This document shows positions 1 to 6,097 of a stretch of DNA of 6,914 nucleotides, piece by piece. Both the position numbers and the translations under genes were made by a program. How positions within the stretch are numbered: the stretch's first letter is position 1; each line of letters begins with the position of its first letter. This stretch comes from Deltaproteobacteria bacterium (GTDB taxonomy: Bacteria; Desulfobacterota; Desulfovibrionia; Desulfovibrionales; Desulfovibrionaceae). The stretch lies in NCBI GenBank assembly GCA_025350085.1, contig JANXYI010000269.1:1-6914 (forward strand), in the 5' to 3' direction. A model generated the notes under the pieces. It did no database searches and was not told the origin of the DNA. It saw only the letters and a list, made by a program, of their open reading frames with translations.

Positions 1-122
1 AGGTCAAGCATACAGTGTCCTAGTGTGCTCCCTTGCTCTGGAACACCAGCCCGATGGCCAAACCGCTCAACAGGGCCACGATGGTGGCCAGGATGCCGTA
101 GACAAGGGAGTGGTTGAAGGCC
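1..122. repeat. Left arm of a perfect 122-bp inverted repeat
   Basis: Base i pairs with base 453-i for every position from 1 to 122, so this arm is the exact reverse complement of 331-452; the match stops at 123/330. The arm is therefore an antisense copy of the last 103 bases of the TIGR02186-like gene, the 8-base spacer and the first 11 bases of the next gene. The spacer between arms is 208 bases. The arm reaches the first base of the window, so it may be longer. The inner junction falls on the self-complementary GGCC (119-122 and 331-334), which could have served as microhomology. A fold-back sequencing or assembly chimera at a sequence end is the likeliest explanation; a genuine inverted duplication is the alternative. 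Confidence 0.95.
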
Positions 123-433
123 TGTACAGCGAGGTGCCCGGCGGCGTGATCTTAAGTCCCGTGAACGGCGCCAGCCAGGACTTCCGCGCGGTGCTGCCCC
201 TGCCCTCGCGCCTGGCTCCCGGCGAATATGCCGTGGAGGTCTCGGCCCTGAAGAACGGCGTGCTCGCCGCCAGCGGCACAACCTCCGTGCACGTGGAGCT
301 GGTGGGCATACCGGCGAAAATGGCCGACGTGGCCTTCAACCACTCCCTTGTCTACGGCATCCTGGCCACCATCGTGGCCCTGTTGAGCGGTTTGGCCATC
401 GGGCTGGTGTTCCAGAGCAAGGGAGCACACTAG
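119..433 (+). CDS. TIGR02186-like membrane-anchored protein, C-terminal part only
   Basis: The readable native part is about 104 residues. It starts near a G-L-Y-x-E-x-P-G-G motif, runs through a beta-rich stretch with an L-x-P-G-E-Y-x-V-E-V segment, and ends in one hydrophobic helix (roughly the last 28 to 6 residues, S-L-V-Y-G-I-L through I-G-L-V-F) and a short Q-S-K-G-A-H tail. This pattern matches, from memory, the TIGR02186 family: a secreted N-terminal domain anchored by one C-terminal membrane helix, often near a TauE/SafE-type permease. Its function is not established. The frame stays open to base 2, and a GTG at 23 would give 136 residues, but residues before about 119 come from the antisense arm of the inverted repeat and are not native. 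The true N-terminus, with the expected signal peptide, is missing. The gene ends 8 bases before the next start, consistent with an operon. Confidence 0.7.
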   Translation, partial: GLYSEVPGGVILSPVNGASQDFRAVLPLPSRLAPGEYAVEVSALKNGVLAASGTTSVHVELVGIPAKMADVAFNHSLVYGILATIVALLSGLAIGLVFQSKGAH

Positions 434-452
434 GACACTGTATGCTTGACCT
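331..452. repeat. Right arm of the 122-bp inverted repeat (native copy)
   Basis: This is the exact reverse complement of 1-122. It is the functional copy: it reads through the C-terminal membrane segment of the first protein, its TAG stop (431-433), the short spacer and the ATG of the following gene, all in a sensible gene order. The other arm encodes nothing sensible in either direction except as an antisense copy. Confidence 0.95.
432..435 (+). promoter_or_regulatory. Ribosome binding site of PEP-synthase-like gene A
   Basis: AGGA overlaps the stop codon of the previous gene and lies 6 bases before the ATG at 442. This supports that start and suggests translational coupling between the two genes. 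Confidence 0.55.
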
Positions 453-3072
453 GAACGGCATCCGGGACATGTTCGCCTTCTGGCGGCCCAGAAAGCCGCC
501 GGTCCCCTTTGCCGTGCAGTTCAAGAAGTTCGAGATCATCCTCGAACGCAACAACGCCATCCTGGAGCTCATGGCCGACATGGGCGACAAGCTTGGCGGG
601 GAATACGTTTTCGACGGCCAGTACATCGTCTCGGCCTGCGAGCGCCTGGGCGACCTGGTGTTCAAGCTCATCTCGGACCTCTCCGTGCTGACCCAGCGCA
701 AGAACGTGGACCTGTTCCTGGCCTTTGAGAGCATCCAGCACCAGATCGAGGAGGAACTGGCCGGGCGGCATTCGTTCCCCAACGCCAGCCTGACCATGCC
801 CCTTGAGGAGCTGAACCGCGACGTGAGTGAGGAGGCCGGCAACAAGCTGGCCCACCTGGGTGATGTGCGCAACTTCCTCGGGCTGGCCACACCCGACGGC
901 TTCGTCATCACCAGCAAGGCCTTCTTCGACTTCATGGCGCACAACGGCGTCACACGCCGTGTCGAAGAGGGCCTTGCCCGTCTGGTTCCGCCAGGGTCTT
1001 CTGGTTCGCAAGTCGACGAGGCGGGCCTGGACGCTCTCTCCCAGGACATCCGAAGCCGCATCCTGGAAGGCGAGGTGCCCCGGCCCGTGGCCCAGCAGAT
1101 CGCGGCCATGCTCGACGTGCTGGCCGCCCGGCGTGGCGACAAGGCCACGCTCTACGCCGTGCGCAGCAGCGCCTGGGGCGAGGACGCCGAGTTCAGCTTC
1201 GCCGGGCAGTACGAGAGCGTGCTCGCGGTGCCGCCCGCCAAGGTTCTGGAGGCCTACAAGCGCGTGCTGGCCGGAGCCTATTCCCCGGAGGTCTGGCGCT
1301 ACCGCCTGCACCGGGGCTACAAGGAGAGCGAGACGGCCATGGCCGTGGGCTGCCAGGCCATGATCGAGGCCGAGGCCAGCGGCGCGCTCTATACCTACGC
1401 GCCCCTGGCGCAAGAGGACGAGGCCGTGGTCGTCTCCGCCACCTGGGGCCTGGGCGCGCCCGTGGTCGACGGCACCGCCGAGACGGACACCTATTTCATC
1501 GACCGCTGCGGGGCGCACGCCGTGCGTTCCATCGAGGTGGCCCACAAGCCAGTGCGGCTGGCCGCCAAGGCTGGCGGCGGCACCGGGCTGGTTCCGGTGG
1601 AGCCTGAGTTCCAGGACGTCTCCTGCCTCACGCCGGAGCGCATCCTGCGCCTGGTTCAGACGGCCATGACCATTGAGCGCTACTACAAGCGGCCCCAGGA
1701 CGTGGAGTGGGCCTTCGACGCCCAGGACACCCTGTTCATCCTCCAGGCCCGCCCGCTGAACATGCAGCCGCGCGAGGTCTTAAGCTGCCCCAACGGCATC
1801 CGGGGCGCAGCCGATGCCGCGCGCAACGCCGAGGTCATCTTTTCGGGCAAGGGCACCGTGGTGCAGCATGGCGTGGCCATCGGCAAGGTCTTCGTAGTGC
1901 GCACCGACGAGGATCTGGCGCACTTTCCGCACGGGGCCATCATGGTCACGCACCACACCTCGCCGCGCTACTCGCGCGTCATGCGCAAGGCCCAGGGCAT
2001 CATCACCGACGTGGGCTCGGCCACTGGGCACATGTCGACCCTGGCGCGGGAATACCGCGTGCCCGCCGTGGTCAACACCGGCGTGGCCACCAGCCTGCTC
2101 AAGAACGGTGACGAGATCACGCTGGACACAACCCAGAACACGGTGTTCCGTGGGGCCGTGCACGAGCTCTGCCGCTTCGAGCTCACCGGCGAGGAATCCT
2201 TCGAGGAGTCCGCCGAGTTCCGCCTGCTGCGGCGTCTCTTGAAGCGCATCACCCCACTGAACCTGGTGGACCCGCACAGCGAGCAGTTCAAGGCCTCGGC
2301 CTGTCGCACCTTCCACGACATCACCCGCTGGATCCACGAGAAGGCCGTGGAGGAACTCATCGACGTGAGCGAGCGCCACTGGCGGCGCAGCGGGGCCACA
2401 CCCAAGCGCCTGGACTCGGTGCAGCCCCTGGGGCTCATGGTCATCGACCTGGACGAGGGGCCGATCCGCGCCGGGGCGAACCAGAAGGACATGCCCGCCG
2501 TGGCCCAGGAGGAGCTGACCTCGGTGCCGCTTGCCGCGCTTCTGACCGGCCTCACCGAGTCCGGCATGTGGTCCACCGACCCCATGAGCGTGGACCTGGG
2601 CAGCTTCATGTCCAGCTTCACCCGGACCTTCAGTTCGGCCTCGGCCGCGCCCGGCAAGATTGGCCGCAACCTGGCTGTCGTGTCCCACGAGTACATGAAC
2701 CTGCATCTGCGTTTGGGCTATCATTTCAACATCATCGACGCCTACATCAGCGAACGCGTCAACGACAGCTACATCTATTTCCGCTTCCTCGGCGGGGTCA
2801 CGGATTTCATGCACCGCTCGCGCCGGGCACGCTGCATCGCCCAGATCCTGGAGCGCCTCGACTTCCGCGTGGAGGTCCACGGCGACCTTGTGGTGGGCCG
2901 CATCAAGAAGCTTCCGCCAGAGCGCATGCGGGAGAAGATGCTGGTCCTGGGCGGACTCATCGGCTACACTCGACAGCTGGATGTGTGCCTGCGCTGCGAC
3001 GAGGACATCGATCGCCACGCCGAGGAATTTCTGCAACGCATCACGCCCCTTCTGGAGGTGCGCAATGACTGA
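442..3072 (+). CDS. PEP-synthase-like protein A: ATP-grasp, phosphohistidine domain, novel C-terminus
   Basis: This 876-residue cytoplasmic protein belongs to the pyruvate phosphate dikinase/PEP synthase superfamily. Residues about 1-110 form a helical segment (F-E-I-I-L-E-R-N-N near 30-38). An ATP-grasp domain (about 128-440) has G133-N134-K135 in place of the usual GGK, V-R241-S-S-A, S-F-A-G-Q (252-256), W-G-L-G (335-338), E422-W423 and L-Q435-A-R437-P, so ATP use looks possible. The mobile domain (about 470-572) has T528-G-H530 followed by L-A-R-E; H530 is the expected phosphorylated histidine and T528 sits at the site of the regulatory Thr of classical enzymes. The C-terminal PEP/pyruvate TIM barrel is absent. 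Residues about 585-876 instead form a domain I cannot name, with C-R-T-F-H-D, H-E-K-A-V-E-E-L, L-R-L-G-Y-H-F and T-R-Q-L-D motifs shared with protein B. True PEP synthase activity is doubtful; the product or phosphate acceptor is unknown. The gene overlaps the receiver gene by 8 bases. Confidence 0.9.
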   Translation: MLDLNGIRDMFAFWRPRKPPVPFAVQFKKFEIILERNNAILELMADMGDKLGGEYVFDGQYIVSACERLGDLVFKLISDLSVLTQRKNVDLFLAFESIQHQIEEELAGRHSFPNASLTMPLEELNRDVSEEAGNKLAHLGDVRNFLGLATPDGFVITSKAFFDFMAHNGVTRRVEEGLARLVPPGSSGSQVDEAGLDALSQDIRSRILEGEVPRPVAQQIAAMLDVLAARRGDKATLYAVRSSAWGEDAEFSFAGQYESVLAVPPAKVLEAYKRVLAGAYSPEVWRYRLHRGYKESETAMAVGCQAMIEAEASGALYTYAPLAQEDEAVVVSATWGLGAPVVDGTAETDTYFIDRCGAHAVRSIEVAHKPVRLAAKAGGGTGLVPVEPEFQDVSCLTPERILRLVQTAMTIERYYKRPQDVEWAFDAQDTLFILQARPLNMQPREVLSCPNGIRGAADAARNAEVIFSGKGTVVQHGVAIGKVFVVRTDEDLAHFPHGAIMVTHHTSPRYSRVMRKAQGIITDVGSATGHMSTLAREYRVPAVVNTGVATSLLKNGDEITLDTTQNTVFRGAVHELCRFELTGEESFEESAEFRLLRRLLKRITPLNLVDPHSEQFKASACRTFHDITRWIHEKAVEELIDVSERHWRRSGATPKRLDSVQPLGLMVIDLDEGPIRAGANQKDMPAVAQEELTSVPLAALLTGLTESGMWSTDPMSVDLGSFMSSFTRTFSSASAAPGKIGRNLAVVSHEYMNLHLRLGYHFNIIDAYISERVNDSYIYFRFLGGVTDFMHRSRRARCIAQILERLDFRVEVHGDLVVGRIKKLPPERMREKMLVLGGLIGYTRQLDVCLRCDEDIDRHAEEFLQRITPLLEVRND
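3054..3058 (+). promoter_or_regulatory. Ribosome binding site of the receiver gene
   Basis: GGAGG lies inside the end of gene A, 6 bases before the ATG at 3065. It decides the start: the frame is open upstream to 2888, but that extension lies inside gene A and is rich in R, W, S and C, as expected of a shadow frame. Confidence 0.75.
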
Positions 3073-3508
3073 CCACGGCAAGTCGGCCGATCCGGTGGAG
3101 AAGACACTCGGCAGGGCCCGCATTCTGATTTTGGACGACGAGCCCATCGTCTGCAAGCGCCTCAAGCCCGCCTTCCAGAAGGCTGGCTACGAGGTGGAGA
3201 CCTTCACGGACAGCGCGCATGCCCTGGCCAGGGTGGAGGAGACGCGTTTTGACATCGTCATCACCGACCTGAAGATGGAGGGCGTGGACGGCATGCGCTT
3301 TCTGAGCCGCGTCAAGGAGCTGTCGCCCGAGACGGGGGTGGTGGTCATCACCGGTTTCGCCACCCTGGACACGGCCAAGGAGTCCTTCCGCAAGGGGGCG
3401 TTCGACTTCGTGGCCAAGCCGTTCAAGCTTGCGGACATCCTGGACACGGTGCGGCGCATCGAGGACAAGCAGCGCCTCGACGCCGAACTCCGGGTGGGCA
3501 AGGGCTAA
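3065..3508 (+). CDS. Single-domain response regulator (receiver only)
   Basis: This 147-residue protein is a CheY/NtrC-type receiver with no output domain. After a polar leader of about 17 residues, the receiver spans about 18-135. It has the acidic pair D24-D25-E, phosphoacceptor D68 (in I-V-I-T-D-L-K-M), switch T96 (V-V-I-T-G-F) and K118 followed by P-F, so all key residues are present. A sensor histidine kinase elsewhere is expected to phosphorylate D68; none is in the window. The start overlaps the end of gene A by 8 bases (3065-3072) with a good ribosome binding site, so the two are probably translated together. With no DNA-binding domain, it should act by protein contact or as a phosphorelay intermediate. 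Its position between PEP-synthase-like genes A and B makes those proteins the natural candidates for its target, which is inference. The receiver assignment itself is secure. Confidence 0.95.
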   Translation: MTDHGKSADPVEKTLGRARILILDDEPIVCKRLKPAFQKAGYEVETFTDSAHALARVEETRFDIVITDLKMEGVDGMRFLSRVKELSPETGVVVITGFATLDTAKESFRKGAFDFVAKPFKLADILDTVRRIEDKQRLDAELRVGKG

Positions 3509-3533
3509 CGCGGCCAGGGTCGGCACGGCCCGG

Positions 3534-3561
3534 GCTGGCGCCGGAGTGTCCTGGCGCTAGC
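3534..3561 (+). other. GC-rich hairpin in the gap between receiver gene and gene B
   Basis: GCTGGCGCC (3534-3542) pairs with GGCGCTAGC (3553-3561) as a 9-bp stem with one G-U pair (3537/3558) and a 10-base loop. It lies 25 bases after the receiver stop and 46 bases before the ATG of gene B. Only three T residues follow at a distance (3566-3568), so it is not a convincing intrinsic terminator. It may be an RNA-processing or stability element, or a weak attenuator that lowers expression of B and C relative to A. Confidence 0.45.
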
Positions 3562-3580
3562 ACATGTTTCAAAACGGAAC

Positions 3581-3595
3581 GGCGGATGCCCCGCC
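3581..3595 (+). other. Small hairpin just before the ribosome binding site of gene B
   Basis: GGCGG (3581-3585) and CCGCC (3591-3595) can form a 5-bp stem with a 5-base ATGCC loop, ending 2 bases before the purine-rich AAGGGA. Such short GC stems are common by chance in DNA of this composition, so a role in translation of gene B is only a possibility. Confidence 0.2.
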
Positions 3596-3597
3596 CC

Positions 3598-3603
3598 AAG
3601 GGA
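3598..3603 (+). promoter_or_regulatory. Ribosome binding site of PEP-synthase-like gene B
   Basis: AAGGGA lies 4 bases before the ATG at 3608. It is only moderate, but the next in-frame ATG (3668) has no better site, and starting there would remove the short basic leader that precedes the conserved helical segment, as in protein A. Confidence 0.5.
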
Positions 3604-3607
3604 TTGC

Positions 3608-6097
3608 ATGGGAAAGCTCTTCTCCAAGCCCGGCACAGACCGTCCGAAACGGCCGGCTTCCGTCGCCATGCGCTCCCTGTTCCACAATTTCCGGCTGATT
3701 CTGGAGCACAACAACGACGCCCTGGAACTCATGGCAGGCCTGGAGCGCGCCCTCGGCGGCGAGTACATCTTCGACCGCGCCTTCCTGGAGACGTCCGTGC
3801 GCGACCTGGGCCTGCTCGTCCAGCGCGTGGCCTACCGCTTGAACAACCTCACCGGCGACCGCTACGTGGAGCTCTTCGACCGCTACCAGGCCCTGCGGAA
3901 CCTCCTGGAAGACATCCTCTCGGGTGGGCCGGACCCTGTGAACCTGCCGCCGGTCTTGCCCTTTACAGACATCGGCTGGGAAACGGAGCAGGCCGTGGGA
4001 GCTGAAGTGGCCTGTCTGGCCGAGCTCAAGTACCGGTTCAGCCTGCCTGTGCAGGACGGATTCGCCGTGACGGCTGCTGGTGTGCGCCAGCTTCTCGCCC
4101 AGAAAACCTGCCCCCCGGAGCTGAAGGAGAGCCTGCAGCGCGAGGCCGTAGCGTTACGCCGCCGTTGCGGCCGGGCCTGCCCCCTGGCCGTGGCCGTGCA
4201 CCGCATCGACGCTGCCGGGGGCGCGTGCGGGCCGCAGGCCTTGTCCCGGCAGCTGGAAGATCTGCCCCAGGTCATCCGCATCGCCCTGGAACGCCATATC
4301 GCCCGCGCCGGGGGCGAGGCGGCTGTCCCCCTGGCCGTCAGTGTGCGCGAGGCCCCGGAGCCAGTGCTCTGCGGGCTGGTGCGCACTCTGGACCACACCG
4401 AGTTCCAGCGCGACGCCCTGTCCATCCGCGTGTGCCAGCCTGGAACTGCTGGCGCCAAGAACTGCGCGGAGCCCGGCGAGACGACCGCCGTGGAGCGCCA
4501 CCTGGTGCGGCGCAGTTATCCCTTTCGGCCCATGCGCTCGGAGATTTTGCCCAAACCAAGCCGCTTCAACCATCCGGACGGCGGCCAGCCCCTGTCCTTG
4601 CTGAAGAACGGGCTCTTGCGCGGCACGGCGCTCCTGTCCACCAAAACCCTTGGCGCATTGGCCGAAGCCTGCATGGCTGTGGAACGCGTACTGAACGCAC
4701 CCCAGGAACTGGGCTGGCTCCTGACTCCGAGGGGGCGGCTCTTGCTCACGTCCACGCGGCCCCTGGCCCGAACCGAAGAGGCCCCGGAGGAGCTGGACGA
4801 ACTGCTGGCCGGGGCGGTGGTGTTGGCGCATGGCGGCAACGTGGCCCAGGCTGGCGTGGGGGCCGGGCGGGTGGTGCACGTGCACCCTGGCGACGACCCC
4901 GAAGATTTTCCCCTGGGCGCGGTGGCTGTGGCCCATGCGGCTGCGCCGCGCCTGAGCCCGGTGCTGCGCCGGGCCAGCGCCCTGGTCACCGAGGTCGGGA
5001 CCACGGTGGGGCACCTGGCCACCATCGCACGGGAGTACCGCGTCCCGGCCCTGTTCGGCCTGCAGGGCGCGCTGGCGCTCCTGCCCGCAGACTCGGACGT
5101 CACCGTGGACGCCACGGCCGACGCCCAGGGCGGCACGGTCTACCGGGGCGTGCTGGAGCCGCTCCTGCGCCTGCGCGCCTTCGGCCCGGAGCTTGATCCG
5201 GGCGACCCGGAATACGCCCTGCTGCGTCGCATCCTGCGGCTCATCCAGCCGCTCAACCTGCTGGACCCGGAGGCCCCGGACTTCACCCCGGCGGGCTGCC
5301 GCAGCTTCCACGACCTCATCCATTTCGCCCACGAAAAGGCCGTGGAGGAACTGGCCGAGATCCACGCCCGCCAGCCCGAACTGCACGGGGCCGATGCCCG
5401 CAGGCTTGTGCTGGACGTGCCCATGGACATCCGCGTGCTGGACATCGGCGAGGGCGTGGCTGAAGACGCTGACCACGAGATCGTCATCGGGCAGCTCACC
5501 TGCGCGCCGCTGCAGGCCTTCCTGGCCGGGTTGTGCCGCAAGGACGCCTGGCGCACGGACGCCGCCCCCTTGAGCGCGGGCGATGTCCTGGGCGGCCTGC
5601 GCAAGACCTTTGAACTGCTGAACGATTCCACCGGTGCGGCCAGCCAGAACCTGGCCATCGTGGCCAAGGGCTACATGAACCTGAGCCTGCGGCTGGGTTA
5701 CCACTTCAGCGTGGTGGACGCGCACCTCTCGGACAACCCGAACCAGAATTCCATCTACTTCCGCTTTGTGGGCGGGCTGGCCGACGAGCACCGCCGGGAG
5801 CGCCGGGCCAAGCTCATCCGCATCATCCTGGAGGGCCTGGGCTTCCAGGTGGTGGTGAACCAGGACCTGGTGGTGGGCAAGTTCAAGGTGGCCGACCGCC
5901 CGGACATGGAGGCCGTGCTGATGCGCCTGGGCGAGTTGACCGCCTTCACGCGGCAGCTCGACACGGACCTGGCCTCGGATCAGGCCGTTGCCAACCAGGC
6001 CAGCGTCTTCCTGGGCTTGGGCGAACAGGCAGTGTCCGCGCGGCCTGGGTCCGTGCAGCAAGCGCCCGGCCTTGGCGAGGAGGGGGGCAGGCAATGA
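3608..6097 (+). CDS. PEP-synthase-like protein B with degenerate ATP-grasp (probable pseudokinase)
   Basis: This 829-residue paralogue of protein A has the same layout. A helical segment covers about 25-105 (F-R-L-I-L-E-H-N-N, G-G-E-Y-I-F-D). The ATP-grasp-like region (about 128-387) is eroded: G131-A-E133 replaces the GNK of A, A-V-H198-R-I stands where A has AVRSS, the WGLG motif is gone, G369-W370 replaces E-W, and T-S-T-R-P replaces LQARP. ATP binding is therefore unlikely. The mobile domain (about 415-515) keeps H469 in V-G-H-L-A-T-I-A-R-E, but V467 replaces the regulatory-site Thr. The C-terminal domain (about 525-800) is strongly conserved with A: C-R-S-F-H-D (564-569), H-E-K-A-V-E-E-L (575-582), L-R-L-G-Y-H-F (694-700), T-R-Q-L-D (781-785). 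A polar tail of about 25 residues follows. The frame is continuous, so the loss is not a frameshift. A role as phosphate acceptor, scaffold or regulator of A or C is inferred. The end overlaps gene C by ATGA. Confidence 0.88.
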   Translation: MGKLFSKPGTDRPKRPASVAMRSLFHNFRLILEHNNDALELMAGLERALGGEYIFDRAFLETSVRDLGLLVQRVAYRLNNLTGDRYVELFDRYQALRNLLEDILSGGPDPVNLPPVLPFTDIGWETEQAVGAEVACLAELKYRFSLPVQDGFAVTAAGVRQLLAQKTCPPELKESLQREAVALRRRCGRACPLAVAVHRIDAAGGACGPQALSRQLEDLPQVIRIALERHIARAGGEAAVPLAVSVREAPEPVLCGLVRTLDHTEFQRDALSIRVCQPGTAGAKNCAEPGETTAVERHLVRRSYPFRPMRSEILPKPSRFNHPDGGQPLSLLKNGLLRGTALLSTKTLGALAEACMAVERVLNAPQELGWLLTPRGRLLLTSTRPLARTEEAPEELDELLAGAVVLAHGGNVAQAGVGAGRVVHVHPGDDPEDFPLGAVAVAHAAAPRLSPVLRRASALVTEVGTTVGHLATIAREYRVPALFGLQGALALLPADSDVTVDATADAQGGTVYRGVLEPLLRLRAFGPELDPGDPEYALLRRILRLIQPLNLLDPEAPDFTPAGCRSFHDLIHFAHEKAVEELAEIHARQPELHGADARRLVLDVPMDIRVLDIGEGVAEDADHEIVIGQLTCAPLQAFLAGLCRKDAWRTDAAPLSAGDVLGGLRKTFELLNDSTGAASQNLAIVAKGYMNLSLRLGYHFSVVDAHLSDNPNQNSIYFRFVGGLADEHRRERRAKLIRIILEGLGFQVVVNQDLVVGKFKVADRPDMEAVLMRLGELTAFTRQLDTDLASDQAVANQASVFLGLGEQAVSARPGSVQQAPGLGEEGGRQ
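6078..6085 (+). promoter_or_regulatory. Ribosome binding site of PEP-synthase-like gene C
   Basis: AGGAGGGG lies within the end of gene B, 8 bases before the ATG at 6094. Together with the ATGA stop/start overlap it supports translational coupling of B and C. Confidence 0.75.

Noticed and set aside
23..118. N-terminal 32 residues of a 136-residue protein starting with GTG at 23
   Set aside because: These bases are the exact antisense copy of the same gene's own 3' end, so the peptide is a product of the inverted repeat rather than a native N-terminus.
1..452. Inverted repeat as the ends of an insertion sequence, an invertible promoter switch or an attachment site
   Set aside because: The 208-base interior holds only part of the host gene, with no recombinase, no promoter and no target duplication, and the arms are coding sequence of adjacent genes.
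455..1805. Short direct repeat AACGGCATCCGGG near 455 and 1793 inside gene A
   Set aside because: Thirteen bases of common codons (N-G-I-R) in high-GC DNA; no further copies or structure were seen, so chance is enough.
1780..3165. Long open frame of 461 codons on the - strand
   Set aside because: It lies opposite gene A and the receiver gene, has no recognisable domain and a composition rich in H, A, G, V and Q, typical of the antisense of high-GC genes.
2888..3508. Longer form of the receiver protein starting at 2888
   Set aside because: The extra 59 residues lie inside gene A in another frame and look like shadow sequence. The ATG at 3065 has GGAGG 6 bases upstream and starts just before the receiver fold.
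3534..3568. Hairpin in the operon gap as an intrinsic terminator
   Set aside because: There is no T tract directly after the stem, and genes B and C appear to belong to the same unit.
4165..5196. Open frame of 343 codons on the + strand overlapping gene B, considered as a sign of a frameshift that would explain the degenerate ATP-grasp region
   Set aside because: Its product is dominated by R, P, G and A and contains none of the missing ATP-grasp motifs. The main frame has normal composition throughout, so B is degenerate by substitution, not by frameshift.
4154..6094. Long open frame of 646 codons on the - strand
   Set aside because: It is an antisense shadow of gene B with the same skewed composition and no motif, while the + strand frame has clear family motifs and a ribosome binding site.
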